Of a DNA stretch of 64,000 bases, positions 17,774 through 26,778 are shown one piece after another. The DNA comes from Halorubrum sodomense (lineage in GTDB: Archaea; Halobacteriota; Halobacteria; Halobacteriales; Haloferacaceae), in the NCBI RefSeq assembly GCF_900111935.1, contig NZ_FOYN01000003.1:429800-493799 (forward strand). Direction: 5' to 3'. How positions within the stretch are numbered: the first letter of the stretch is position 1; each line of letters opens with the position of its first letter. A program made the translations under genes and the position numbers. The notes below the pieces were generated by a model. It was not told where the DNA came from. It ran no database searches and worked only from the letters and a program-made list of their open reading frames with translations.

Positions 17774-18922
17774 ATGGACACGGAGTTCGCCTACTGGGTA
17801 CCGAACGTCAGCGGCGGGCTGGTCGTCTCCGACTGGGAGATGGACACCGACTGGACGTACGAGTACAACCTCGACCTGGCGCGGACGGCGGAGGACGTCG
17901 GCTTCGACTACGCGCTCGCGCAGGCCCGGTTCTTCGGGAGCTACGGCGCCGACCGCCAGTTGGAGGCGCTGTCGACCGCGAACGCGCTGGCGGCGCAGAC
18001 CGAGACCCTCCACGTCATCGGCGCCGTCCACCCCGGGCTGTGGGAGCCCGGCCCGCTGGCGAACTTCATCGCCACCGCCGACCGCATCAGCGACGGCCGC
18101 TTCTCGATCAACGTCGTCTCCGGGTGGTTCAAAGGCGAGTTCACCGGGTTCGGCCGGTCGTGGCTCGCCCACGACGAGCGGTACGCCCGCTCCGAGGAGT
18201 TCATCGAGGCGATGAAGGCGCTGTGGACGGAGGAGCGCGCCACCTACGACGGCCGGTTCTACACGATCGGCCGCGACATCGACGGCTTCGAGGGCGCGCC
18301 GCTGGAGCCGAAACCGGTCCAGGAGCCGTACCCGCAGGTGTTCCAGGGCGGCAACTCGCAGGCGGCCCGGAAGATGGCCGCGCGCAACGCCGACGTGCTG
18401 TTCATCAACGGCGGGAGCCTTCAGGAGATCCGCGCCGTGATCGAGGACGTCGAGGAGTACGCCGCGGAGTTTGACACGGAGCCGCCGCGGTTCGCGGCGA
18501 ACGCCTTCGTCATCCAGCGCGACACCGAGGCCGCGGCGAAGGAGACGCTGCAGGGAATCATCGAGAACGCGACCGACGAGGCGGTCGAGGCGTTCCAGGA
18601 ACAGGTGAAACAGGCCGGGCAGTCGTCCACCGAAGGCGAGGGGATGTGGGCCGACTCCGACGTAGAGGACCTGGTCCAGTACAACGACGGGTTCAAGACC
18701 GGACTCATCGGGACCGACGATCAGATCGTCGAGCGGATCCGGAAGCTCGACGCGATCGGGATCGACGTCGTGCTCGCCGGGTTCCTCCACTACGACGAGG
18801 AACTGGAGCGGTTCGGCGAGACGATCATCCCGCGGGTCGAGGAGGCCGACCCGCTCGATCTCGACGAGATCGAAGGGGGCGACGAGGTCGAAGAGATCGC
18901 CGGCGCGCAGGTGGCGCGGTGA
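17774..18922 (+). CDS. LLM-class flavin monooxygenase, SfnG/SsuD-like
   Basis: 382-residue bacterial-luciferase-like TIM-barrel monooxygenase. The N-terminal FAYWVPNVSGGLVVS stretch and the NVVSGWFKGEF segment resemble dimethylsulfone monooxygenase SfnG and alkanesulfonate monooxygenase SsuD, which use reduced FMN and oxygen to cleave C-S bonds. The next gene, overlapping by 4 bases (GTGA), encodes an FMN reductase, the expected partner. The C-terminal 20 residues are strongly acidic. A sulfone/sulfonate sulfur-scavenging role is inferred; the substrate is not certain. Confidence 0.88.
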   Translation: MDTEFAYWVPNVSGGLVVSDWEMDTDWTYEYNLDLARTAEDVGFDYALAQARFFGSYGADRQLEALSTANALAAQTETLHVIGAVHPGLWEPGPLANFIATADRISDGRFSINVVSGWFKGEFTGFGRSWLAHDERYARSEEFIEAMKALWTEERATYDGRFYTIGRDIDGFEGAPLEPKPVQEPYPQVFQGGNSQAARKMAARNADVLFINGGSLQEIRAVIEDVEEYAAEFDTEPPRFAANAFVIQRDTEAAAKETLQGIIENATDEAVEAFQEQVKQAGQSSTEGEGMWADSDVEDLVQYNDGFKTGLIGTDDQIVERIRKLDAIGIDVVLAGFLHYDEELERFGETIIPRVEEADPLDLDEIEGGDEVEEIAGAQVAR

Positions 18923-19518
18923 CCGACGCGACCGGCGTCCTCGGGATCGCGGGCAGCGTCTCGACCGAGTCGAAGACCCGCAGCGCGGTCGAGACCGCGC
19001 TCGAGGCGGCCGATTCGGCCGGCGACGGGGTCGAGACGGAGGTGCTCCACCTCGCGGAGTACGACCTCGTCACCGCGGACGGACGCGGGCTCGACGAGTA
19101 CGAAGGCGACACCGCGGCCGCGCTCGAACGGATCGTCGCGGCCGACGCCTACGTCGTCGGTACGCCGGTCTACCGCGGCTCCTACTCCGGGGCGCTGAAG
19201 AACCTGCTCGACATGGTCCCGCGCGGCATGTGGCAGGCCGACGTCGCGCCGTTCGAGGACGCCGCGGTCGGGCTCGTCGCCACCGGCGCGACGGATCACC
19301 ACTACCTCGCGGTCGATCAGGAGCTCCGACCCGTCTTCGCCTTCTTCGGCGCCCACGTCGTCGACGGCGTGTACGCGAGCGACGACGACTTCGAGTCCCG
19401 CGAGGTGGCGGACGACGCCGTCCGAGAGCGGCTGGAAACCCTCGGGGCCGCGACCGTCGACCTCTCGCGGGCGATAGAGGAGAGCGACGCGCTCGGGTCG
19501 CTCGGTCCGCAGTTCTGA
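18919..19518 (+). CDS. NADPH-dependent FMN reductase (SsuE/MsuE-like)
   Basis: 199-residue flavodoxin-fold reductase. The FMN phosphate loop GSVSTESKT is near the N-terminus, and the TPVYRGSYSGALKNLLD segment is the classic family signature. It supplies reduced FMN to the preceding monooxygenase. GTG start at 18919 overlaps the upstream TGA (GTGA), so the pair is translationally coupled. The later loop GATDHHYLAVDQELRP is also typical of SsuE/MsuE. Confidence 0.9.
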   Translation: MTDATGVLGIAGSVSTESKTRSAVETALEAADSAGDGVETEVLHLAEYDLVTADGRGLDEYEGDTAAALERIVAADAYVVGTPVYRGSYSGALKNLLDMVPRGMWQADVAPFEDAAVGLVATGATDHHYLAVDQELRPVFAFFGAHVVDGVYASDDDFESREVADDAVRERLETLGAATVDLSRAIEESDALGSLGPQF

Positions 19519-19579
19519 GCCGGAGCCGTCCCACCGGCCCGCAGCGAACCGGACCCGGTCGCGTCGTCGAGGCGACCCC

Positions 19580-20929
19580 TCACGCCGACTCGGCGGGCGC
19601 GATTTCGGCCGCCTTCGCGCGGGCCCGAGAGACGATGGAGGGCTTCGCCTCGAAGTCCACCGTCACCTGGTCGCCCGCGTACGTCTCCTCCGCGACGTAC
19701 CCGTGGTCGTGGACCCACGAGACGAGGCTCATCGCGTCGTCCGAGACGGGGAGGACGAGTCGCTCGCGCTCCCAGTCGGGGAGCTCGCCCTCGACGCGGT
19801 CACGGAGTTCGGCCACCCCGGCCCCGGTCTTCGCCGAGACCGCGATCGGATCGGGCGCGACGCCCGAGAGGGCGGCGCGCTTGTCCGCGAGTTCGCCGGG
19901 TTCCAGCCGGTCGATTTTGTTGAACACCGTGACGACGGGCGCCTCGTTGCGCTCGTAGAGGGTGTCGTGGCTCGTGACGAGCTTCTCGCGCATCTCCGCG
20001 ACCGGCTCGCTGGCGTCGACGACGAGCAGCACGAGGTCGGCCCGGTAGACGGAGTCGAGCGTCGACTCGAACGACTCTACGAGCCAGTGCGGGAGGTCCG
20101 AGATGAACCCCACCGTGTCGGTGAGGAGGACGTCGCGCTTCTCCATCTCCGCCCGGCGCGTCGTGGTGCCGAGCGTCGTGAACAGCATGTCCTGCGACTC
20201 GGCGGTGGTGTCGAGGTCGCGGTGGCGGTCGGCGTTCTCGTCGACCGCCAGCTCGTCCGCGAGCCGGCGCATCAGCGTCGACTTCCCGGCGTTGGTGTAG
20301 CCGGCGAGGGCGACCAGGTCGAAGCCGGACTCGCGGCGCTGCTCGCGGCGCGCCTCCTCCTTCTCCGCGATCGACTCCAGCTCGTCGCGGATCTCGGATA
20401 TCTGGCGTTTGATGTCGCGCTCGACGCTCTCGTCGTACTCGCCCAGCCCCATGAATCCGGGGCGCTCGTCGCGCTTCGCGAGGCTCGCCTTCGCCTCCGC
20501 TCGGGGGAGCTCGTACCGCAGCTCCGCGAGCTCGACCTGGAGCTGCGCCTTCCGCGTGTTCGCGCGCTGCCCGAAGATCTCGAGGATGAGCGTGAAGCGG
20601 TCGACCACCTCGACGCCCTCCGGGAGCTTCCCGCCGACGTTGAACGTCTGGTACGGGCCCACGTCGTTGTCGACGATCACCGCCTCGGCGCCGGTCCGGC
20701 GGACCAGGTCGCGGAGCTCCGCGACCTTCCCCTCGCCGAACATGAAGGCGGCGTCCTCAGTGCGGGTCTGCGTGAGTTCGTCGACCACCTCGTAGCCGGC
20801 GGCGGCCGCGAGCTGCCGGATCTCGGATAGGTCGGCCTCGCCGGAATCGACGCGCTTGGCGACGACCGCTCGGCGCATTCCGGTGATCGGTTCCCCGTCG
20901 CTACCCGGCTCCCCGGCACCGCCGCTCAT
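19580..20929 (-). CDS. hflX: GTPase HflX
   Basis: 449-residue HflX. An N-terminal glycine-rich HflX domain is followed by a coiled segment with AKASLAKRDERPG, then the G domain: P-loop GYTNAGKST, G3 DTVGFISDLP, G4 NKID. HflX binds the large ribosomal subunit and splits stalled or stress-inactivated ribosomes. The ATG at 20929 is taken; an internal ATG at 20878 starts the domain proper and is a plausible alternative. A TATTTAAAAT promoter element lies about 76-85 bases upstream, implying a leader of about 50 nt. Confidence 0.95.
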   Translation of the reverse strand: MSGGAGEPGSDGEPITGMRRAVVAKRVDSGEADLSEIRQLAAAAGYEVVDELTQTRTEDAAFMFGEGKVAELRDLVRRTGAEAVIVDNDVGPYQTFNVGGKLPEGVEVVDRFTLILEIFGQRANTRKAQLQVELAELRYELPRAEAKASLAKRDERPGFMGLGEYDESVERDIKRQISEIRDELESIAEKEEARREQRRESGFDLVALAGYTNAGKSTLMRRLADELAVDENADRHRDLDTTAESQDMLFTTLGTTTRRAEMEKRDVLLTDTVGFISDLPHWLVESFESTLDSVYRADLVLLVVDASEPVAEMREKLVTSHDTLYERNEAPVVTVFNKIDRLEPGELADKRAALSGVAPDPIAVSAKTGAGVAELRDRVEGELPDWERERLVLPVSDDAMSLVSWVHDHGYVAEETYAGDQVTVDFEAKPSIVSRARAKAAEIAPAESA

Positions 20930-21004
20930 GGAAGGGGATCGCGGGCGGCGTTCGCGGCGTGATGTGCTGCCTGCACTGTTTCGGCCCCGTCTACGCCCTC
21001 GACG

Positions 21005-21014
21005 TATTTAAAAT
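21005..21014 (-). promoter_or_regulatory. Putative TATA box of hflX
   Basis: Minus strand ATTTTAAATA. The distance to the ATG at 20929 is about 80 bases, so the mRNA would carry a leader of about 50 nt, unlike most genes here. Confidence 0.45.
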
Positions 21015-21048
21015 CGGGCTGGAGGGCGCGTTCGCCGCGGGTCGAGGC

Positions 21049-21070
21049 CCGCGGGGTCGGCGACCCGCGG
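21049..21070. repeat. GC-rich hairpin between hflX and ltaE
   Basis: CCGCGGGGTCG followed almost directly by CGACCCGCGG, a near-perfect inverted repeat with one bulged base. Flanked by further GCGGG/CCCGC stretches up to about 21092. It lies downstream of ltaE (minus strand) and upstream of hflX, so it may act as a terminator for ltaE. Confidence 0.3.
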
Positions 21071-21130
21071 CTTCAGTCGCGGGCTCGCCGGTGAGCGCCG
21101 CCCGTCTCCGCCACCGACCGAACCGTCGAG

Positions 21131-22174
21131 TCAGTCTCGCAGGCCCTCCACGACGGCCGCGATCCGGTCGATCGCGGCGTCGACGTCGGCCTCGTCGACG
21201 TCGAGGTGCGTGGTGAACCGCGTCGTGTAGTCGTCGAATTCGACACAGCCGACGCCGGCCTCCTTACACGCCGCGTAGAGCGACTCGGCCGGGATGCCGG
21301 CGTCCTCGGTGTGGGCCACGACGATGTTGGTGTCGGGCGCGGGCGCGTCGACGCCGTCGAGCGCGTCGAGACCGGCCGCGAGCCGCTCGGCGTTGGCGTG
21401 GTCCTCGGCGAGGCGGTCGACGTTCTCCAGCGCGCGGAGCCCGGGCGCCGCGATGATGCCCGCCTGGCGCATCCCGCCGCCGAACAGCTTGCGGACGCGG
21501 CGCGCATCCTGGATAAACGACTCGTCTCCGGCGAGGATCGAGCCCACGGGCGCGCCGAGCCCCTTCGAGAGGCAGAAGGTGACGCTGTCGACGGGGGCGA
21601 CGATCTCGCTCGCGTCGACGCCGAGCGCGACCGCGGCGTTGAACACGCGCGCGCCGTCGAGGTGAATCGGCACGTCGGCGTCGCGTGCGGCCTCGGCCGC
21701 GGCCGCGATCCGATCGACGGGGATCGCCTTGCCGCCGCGGTAGTTGTGCGTATTCTCCAGGCTGAGGAGCCCGGTACCGGGGCGGTGGAGGTCCTCGTCG
21801 ACGAGCCCCTCGCGGACGGCGTCGGGCGTCGGGACGCAGCGCTCGCCGGCGTCTATCGTCCGCGTCTGGACGCCGGAGAGCTTGGCCGCGCCCGCCAGCT
21901 CCCACCGGTAGATGTGCGACTCGCGCTCTAAGAGGAGCTCCTGACCCGGTTCCGTGTGGGCGTGGACCGCGATCTGGTTCGCCATCGTTCCCGAGGGGAC
22001 GTACAGCGCGGCCTCGGTGCCGACCGCCTCGGCGGCGCGCCGCTCCAGCTCGTTGACGGTCGGGTCGTCGCGGTACACGTCGTCGCCGACCTCGGCGGTC
22101 GCGGCCGCCTCGCGCATCTCCGCCGAGGGCGCCGTGACGGTGTCGGACCGCAGGTCGATGAAGTCGTCGGACAT
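21131..22174 (-). CDS. ltaE: Low-specificity threonine aldolase
   Basis: 347-residue PLP enzyme of the beta-eliminating lyase/threonine aldolase family, splitting threonine or allo-threonine to glycine and acetaldehyde. It opens with the family's DLRSDTVTAP, has HLDGARVFNAA, and the PLP lysine lies in FCLSKGLGAPVGS. Length matches LtaE. The ATG at 22174 has an ATATAT element 30-35 bases upstream. In haloarchaea this enzyme can serve glycine synthesis or threonine catabolism. Confidence 0.94.
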   Translation of the reverse strand: MSDDFIDLRSDTVTAPSAEMREAAATAEVGDDVYRDDPTVNELERRAAEAVGTEAALYVPSGTMANQIAVHAHTEPGQELLLERESHIYRWELAGAAKLSGVQTRTIDAGERCVPTPDAVREGLVDEDLHRPGTGLLSLENTHNYRGGKAIPVDRIAAAAEAARDADVPIHLDGARVFNAAVALGVDASEIVAPVDSVTFCLSKGLGAPVGSILAGDESFIQDARRVRKLFGGGMRQAGIIAAPGLRALENVDRLAEDHANAERLAAGLDALDGVDAPAPDTNIVVAHTEDAGIPAESLYAACKEAGVGCVEFDDYTTRFTTHLDVDEADVDAAIDRIAAVVEGLRD

Positions 22175-22203
22175 CCGTTACGGGTCGTTCCGCGGCGGCG
22201 GAC

Positions 22204-22209
22204 ATATAT
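22204..22209 (-). promoter_or_regulatory. TATA box of ltaE
   Basis: ATATAT centred 32 bases before the ltaE ATG at 22174; fits a leaderless transcript. Confidence 0.5.
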
Positions 22210-22250
22210 CTCGCGCTCGACGAACGGCCGCGGCGACGGGGAGAGTTCGG

Positions 22251-22310
22251 CGGTTCCGCGTCCGGTCCCGGCGGTTCCGCGCGAGTCGGCCCGGTTCCGC
22301 GTCCGGTCCC
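22251..22310. repeat. 19-base direct repeat between ltaE and the M32 peptidase gene
   Basis: CGGTTCCGCGTCCGGTCCC occurs exactly at 22251-22269 and 22292-22310, with a partial copy CGGTTCCGCG at 22272-22281. It lies in the 166-base divergent promoter region; the second copy abuts the TTCTTAAC element (22311-22318) that is the likely TATA box of the peptidase gene. Confidence 0.6.
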
Positions 22311-22340
22311 TTCTTAACGGCCGGGATCGATCCGTCGCGT

Positions 22341-23867
22341 ATGGCAACGGAAGCCGCGCCAGACGACGCAGCCGACGCACCGGACGCCTACGACGCCCTC
22401 CTCGACCGGGTCCAGCGGTGGAACGCGGTCGGCAGCGCCTCCGGCGTCCTCGGCTGGGACCAGCAGGTGATGATGCCCGAGGGCGGCACGCCCGCCCGGT
22501 CGAAGCAGCTCTCGGCGCTCTCCTCCGTCCACCACGACATGGTCACCGCCGACGAGACGGGCGAGCTGCTCGACGAGCTCGACGACGCCGACCTCACCGA
22601 CGAGCAGGCGGCGGTCGTCCGCGAGGTCCGCCGCGAGTACGAGCGCGCCGATGCCGTCCCGGTCGAGCTCGTCGAGGAGATCTCCGAGACGGGTTCCGAG
22701 GCGCTCCAGGCGTGGGAGGAGGCGAAGGCCGAAGACGAGTTCGAGACGTTCGCGCCCTACCTGGAGAAGCACGTCGAGCTGAAGCGCGAGTACGCCGAGC
22801 ACATCGACCCCGACCGCGACCCCTACGAGGTCCTCTTCGAGGAGTTCGAGCCGTGCCTGTCGATGGAGCGCGCCGAGTCGATCCTCACCGAGCTCCGGGA
22901 GGCGCTCGTCCCGATGATAGAGGCGATCCGCGAGTCGGACGTCGACCTCGCGGTCGACACCTTCGAGGGGACGTTCCCCGAGGAGACGCAGGAAGCGCTC
23001 TCCCGTGACGCGCTGGAGCTCGTCGGCTACGACTTCGACCGCGGCCGCCTCGACGTCTCCTCGCACCCGTTCACCTCCGGCAACCAGTTCGACTGCCGCG
23101 TGACGACCCGGTTCGACGAGGAGGACCCGCTCGGCGCCGTCGGCTCGACGATCCACGAGTTCGGTCACGCGCAGTACAACCTCGGGCTCCCGCAGGAGCA
23201 CTTCGGCACCCCGCTCGGGGAGTCCCGCGACCTCTCGGTCCACGAGTCGCAGTCGCGCCTCTGGGAGAACCACGTCGGCCGCAGCGAGGCGTTCTGGGAG
23301 CGGTTCCTCCCCGTGTTCCAAGAGCACTTCCCGCAGACGGAGGATGCGACGGTCCGTGACGCCTACGAGGCGTTCAACCAGGTGTACGAGGACAACTTCA
23401 TCCGCGTCGAGGCCGACGAGCTCACCTACCACCTCCACATCGTCATCCGGTTCGAGATCGAGCGCGACCTGATCCGCGGCGACCTCGACGTCGAGGACGT
23501 GCCCGAGGTGTGGAACGACAAGTACGAGGAGTACCTCGGTATCCGCCCCGACACCGACAGCGAGGGGTGCCTCCAGGACATCCACTGGAGCCACGGCAAC
23601 TTCGGCTACTTCCCCACCTACTCGCTCGGCTCCGTGATGGCCGCCCAGCTGTTCGACGCCGCCGAGGCCGACATCGACGACCTCGACGGGAAGATCGCCG
23701 AGGGCGAGTTCGACGACCTCCAAGACTGGCTCGGCGAGAACGTCCATCGACACGGCTCCCGCTACGAGACGAACGAGCTCGTGAAGCGGGCGACCGGCGA
23801 GGACTTCTCGGCGGACGCCTTCCTCGACTACGTCGACGAGAAGTACGGCGAACTCTACGGGATCTGA
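22341..23867 (+). CDS. Carboxypeptidase Taq-type metallopeptidase (M32)
   Basis: 508-residue M32 metallocarboxypeptidase, removing C-terminal residues from peptides in the cytoplasm. The zinc site HEFGH is at 272-276, within STIHEFGHAQYN. The family's LGWDQQVMMPEGG motif lies near residue 37 and DCRVTTRF near 251; the length matches Thermus Taq and Pyrococcus enzymes (about 500). The frame is open far upstream, but ATG 22341 is the family start and has TTCTTAAC about 26 bases upstream. Confidence 0.96.
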   Translation: MATEAAPDDAADAPDAYDALLDRVQRWNAVGSASGVLGWDQQVMMPEGGTPARSKQLSALSSVHHDMVTADETGELLDELDDADLTDEQAAVVREVRREYERADAVPVELVEEISETGSEALQAWEEAKAEDEFETFAPYLEKHVELKREYAEHIDPDRDPYEVLFEEFEPCLSMERAESILTELREALVPMIEAIRESDVDLAVDTFEGTFPEETQEALSRDALELVGYDFDRGRLDVSSHPFTSGNQFDCRVTTRFDEEDPLGAVGSTIHEFGHAQYNLGLPQEHFGTPLGESRDLSVHESQSRLWENHVGRSEAFWERFLPVFQEHFPQTEDATVRDAYEAFNQVYEDNFIRVEADELTYHLHIVIRFEIERDLIRGDLDVEDVPEVWNDKYEEYLGIRPDTDSEGCLQDIHWSHGNFGYFPTYSLGSVMAAQLFDAAEADIDDLDGKIAEGEFDDLQDWLGENVHRHGSRYETNELVKRATGEDFSADAFLDYVDEKYGELYGI

Positions 23868-23893
23868 GTCGCTCCGTTCCCGCGACGTTTCAT

Positions 23894-24511
23894 TTATATT
23901 CCCAGTCGGAACCCCGTCATCAACACGATGAGCGCGAGCATCACGGCGCCCTCGAACAGGCCGACGACGAGGTTCTGCTTCTCGATCGATTCGAGCCGCG
24001 AGGAATCCGGATCCGGCGACAGCGTCTCGTAGTACGCGCTGAGCTGGAGCCGGTGGGGAACCGCCAGCCCGAACGCGAACAGCCCCCAGCCGACGCCGAG
24101 CGCGAGCCCCGACCACGTCCCGCCGAAGCCGTAGCCGAGCCCGAGGTCGGGCGTGAGGAGGACCGTCCCGGACAGCACCGTCGTCAGCGAGAAGCCGACG
24201 AGGAAGAAGACGGCCTTCGGAATCAGCGTCCTGTTCACCGCGGCCGACGCCTCCTCGTCGAGGCCGCCGAGCGTCGGACCGATGAGGGCCGGGAAGATGA
24301 CCGCGAAGCCGAACCAGACCGCGCCGGCGGCGACGTGCGTGTAGAAGAGCAGTTCGGTGCTCGCGAGCGCGAGGCTCGCGGCGAAGAACGCCAGCGGCAC
24401 GAGGAAGCTCCCGGCCGCGAACGCCGGGTTCGCGGCGTCTGCGAGGTGACGAACCCGGTCGACGAATCCCGACTCAGCGACGTGACGGCTACCTTCGTCA
24501 GCGACTGCCAT
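23894..24511 (-). CDS. Multi-pass membrane protein, CopD/DUF2269-like
   Basis: 205 residues with five or six hydrophobic helices from about residue 30 onward and a short acidic N-terminus. The arrangement FYTHVAAGAVWFG followed by a second FLVGFSLTTVLSG helix recalls small CopD/DUF2269-type integral membrane proteins, whose function is mostly unknown. The ATG at 24511 is preferred to one at 24556 because the extra residues are not conserved-looking. Convergent with the M32 gene, 26 bases away. No ligand residues could be assigned with confidence. Confidence 0.75.
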   Translation of the reverse strand: MAVADEGSRHVAESGFVDRVRHLADAANPAFAAGSFLVPLAFFAASLALASTELLFYTHVAAGAVWFGFAVIFPALIGPTLGGLDEEASAAVNRTLIPKAVFFLVGFSLTTVLSGTVLLTPDLGLGYGFGGTWSGLALGVGWGLFAFGLAVPHRLQLSAYYETLSPDPDSSRLESIEKQNLVVGLFEGAVMLALIVLMTGFRLGI

Positions 24512-24620
24512 GGACACCGGATCCGGAGTCTCCGTGAAATGCGTTCGGGTCGACACGATCCGGGCCGGTTCTCCGCGCCCCGAGCGCGATCGGAGTCGCG
24601 GCCGCGCGACCGCGACCGCC

Positions 24621-25793
24621 TCACTTCTCGATGATGCTCTCCTCGACGGCCTCGCCGAAGTGACGCGCGACGTCCTCGTAGAACACGAGCGCCTCGTCGC
24701 CGGGCTCGACGTCGGTGACGGCCTTGCGCCCCTCGCTCGTGGCGATCTTCACGGTCTCGGCGTTCTGGATGAGCGTCTCGATCCGGTCGGTGCCGTCGTC
24801 GGTCTCGATCTCCGCCTGGATCCGGAACATCGGGCGCTTCTCGATCTTCACCCGCCCCACCACCGCCTCGCGGGTGTGGCCGTCGGTGTCGACGACCTGG
24901 ACCTCGTCGCCGCTCGACAGCTCCGCGAGGTAGTTGGTGCCGCCCTCGGGGTTGCGGACGTACGCGTGGACCGCGCCCGCGTTCACGCGGAACGGGCGCG
25001 ACTCGACGTACGGCGACTCCGCGGTCTCGGCGTGGACGAAGAAGAGCCCGCGCGACATCGAACCGACGAGCATCCCCTCGCTGTCGTCCATCAGCGATCC
25101 CGTGTCGATGCAGACGCGGTCCGCCATCCCGGTCTGTTCGATCTCCGTCACCTCGGCGCGGCGGAGGTCCAGCGTCTCGCGGTCGGCCGCGTCGCGGGCC
25201 TCGACCGCGCCGCGGATCTCGTCGGGCGAGTCGGAATCGAGGAGGACGCCGTCGGCGCCGATCTCCAGCGTCTCGAACGCGGTCCGGGCCTCGGCGGCGG
25301 TCGTCGCGCCCGCGACGAGGTGCGTCTCCTCGCCGACGCGGGCGATGAGGTTCTCGAGCGGGATGATCGACCAGTCCTCGCCGACGACCACGGTGAAGTC
25401 GGCGTCTTCGGCCGCCGCCTCGGCGAAGCGCTCGTACTCGGTGCCGAGGACGCGGACGTACGCCCCCTGTGCGCGGTCGTCGCGACGGCGCAGCGTTGTC
25501 AGGTCCGCCGACCCGGAGAAGTCCTCGGGCATCGATATCGTCCCGTCGCCCTCCCCGCCCTTCCCGACGAAGTACGCGTCGGCCTCGACGTCGGTCTCGG
25601 CGTCGTCGATCACGTCGGCGTCGGAGCGGAACGCCGCCACGTTCACGTCGCCCAGCTCCCGGACGCGACCCACGTCGTCCTCGTCGACGAGCACCCAGTC
25701 CGCGCCGGCCTCGATCGCGGTCGTGACCCGTCGCTTGCGCGCCTTCCAGTCGCCGACGTCGCCGTCGGCCTTGACCCAGACCGTGCGTGTCAT
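24621..25793 (-). CDS. aroB': 3-dehydroquinate synthase II
   Basis: 390-residue archaeal DHQ synthase II, which oxidatively deaminates and cyclises 2-amino-3,7-dideoxy-D-threo-hept-6-ulosonate to 3-dehydroquinate with NAD, replacing bacterial AroB. It opens with VWVKADGDVGDW and ends with YEDVARHFGEAVEESIIEK, the conserved C-terminus. It lies about 90 bases downstream of the ADTH synthase gene, giving the two steps of the alternative entry into the shikimate pathway. Assignment is firm from overall family resemblance and this pairing. Confidence 0.95.
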   Translation of the reverse strand: MTRTVWVKADGDVGDWKARKRRVTTAIEAGADWVLVDEDDVGRVRELGDVNVAAFRSDADVIDDAETDVEADAYFVGKGGEGDGTISMPEDFSGSADLTTLRRRDDRAQGAYVRVLGTEYERFAEAAAEDADFTVVVGEDWSIIPLENLIARVGEETHLVAGATTAAEARTAFETLEIGADGVLLDSDSPDEIRGAVEARDAADRETLDLRRAEVTEIEQTGMADRVCIDTGSLMDDSEGMLVGSMSRGLFFVHAETAESPYVESRPFRVNAGAVHAYVRNPEGGTNYLAELSSGDEVQVVDTDGHTREAVVGRVKIEKRPMFRIQAEIETDDGTDRIETLIQNAETVKIATSEGRKAVTDVEPGDEALVFYEDVARHFGEAVEESIIEK

Positions 25794-25885
25794 TACCGGA
25801 ACCTCACGGCGCGACGGCTTGAAAACTGCGAAAGGAACAGCGGACCGGGCCGAACCGCGGCCCCGCGGTCAAGCCCCGCCCGACC

Positions 25886-26677
25886 TCACGCCTCGACGAA
25901 CCCGCCCGCCCGGAGCGCCTCCTCGACGCCGGCGTCGTCGTGGACGACGGCGGAGACCGCCCGAGCGATCCCCTCGGGGTCGTCGTGCTGGAAGATCGAC
26001 CGCCCCATCGACACGCCGGCGGCGTCGCCGTCCATCGCGCCGCGGACCATCTCCACCGTCTCGCGGTCGGTCCCCTTGGAGCCGCCGGCGATGACCACCG
26101 GCAGGCGGGTCGACTCCGTGACGCGTTCGAAGGAGTCGCCGTCGCCGGAGTAGCCCGTCTTCACCACGTCCGCCCCGAGCTCCTCGGCGAGCCGGACGGC
26201 GTGCCCGAGGGCCTCGGGATCGGACTCGTCGACGCCCGGGCCGCGCGCGTACGCCATCGCGAGGACGGGGAGCCCGAGGCGCTCGGCGTCGGCGGTCAGC
26301 TCCGCGAGCTCCTCGATCTGGTTCGGCTCGTACTCCGAGCCGACGTTGATGTGGAAGGAGACGGCGTCGGCGCCGGCGCGGACCGCGTCCTCGGCGGTGC
26401 CGGTGACGCGCTTGTCGCTCTCGTCGGGCCCGATCGTCGTCGACCCGTTGAGGTGGACGATGTAGCCCGCGTCGTTCTTGTTCTCGTGGACGCGGGGCGC
26501 GATCCCACGCTGGGTGAGCACCGCGTCCGCCCCGCCGCCGGTGACGCCGTCGATCGTCGACTCGATGTCGACGAGTCCCTCGACGGCGCCCATCGTGATC
26601 CCGTGGTCCATCGGGACGATGAGGTATCGGTCGTTCGTGGAGATGCGGTCGAGTCGTGCCGAGAGTCCTGCTGTCAT
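25886..26677 (-). CDS. aroA': 2-amino-3,7-dideoxy-D-threo-hept-6-ulosonate (ADTH) synthase
   Basis: 263-residue class I aldolase-fold enzyme that condenses a deoxyhexulose phosphate with L-aspartate semialdehyde at the start of the archaeal shikimate route. Family features: PMDHGITMG near residue 22, Schiff-base strand VVKTGYSGD, and VVIAGGSKG phosphate loop. It is often annotated fructose-bisphosphate aldolase. ATG 26677 gives the family's usual start. Neighbouring trpCBA and DHQ synthase II support the aromatic role over glycolysis. Confidence 0.92.
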   Translation of the reverse strand: MTAGLSARLDRISTNDRYLIVPMDHGITMGAVEGLVDIESTIDGVTGGGADAVLTQRGIAPRVHENKNDAGYIVHLNGSTTIGPDESDKRVTGTAEDAVRAGADAVSFHINVGSEYEPNQIEELAELTADAERLGLPVLAMAYARGPGVDESDPEALGHAVRLAEELGADVVKTGYSGDGDSFERVTESTRLPVVIAGGSKGTDRETVEMVRGAMDGDAAGVSMGRSIFQHDDPEGIARAVSAVVHDDAGVEEALRAGGFVEA

Positions 26678-26778
26678 GGTGTGGTGGGTCGTTGTGTGAG
26701 AGTGTGGCAATCGGAGGTAAGTCGGTTTCGTTCGGGGACGTATTGTGTCGTTTCGGTCCGCGGGCGTCCCGGTCCGAC

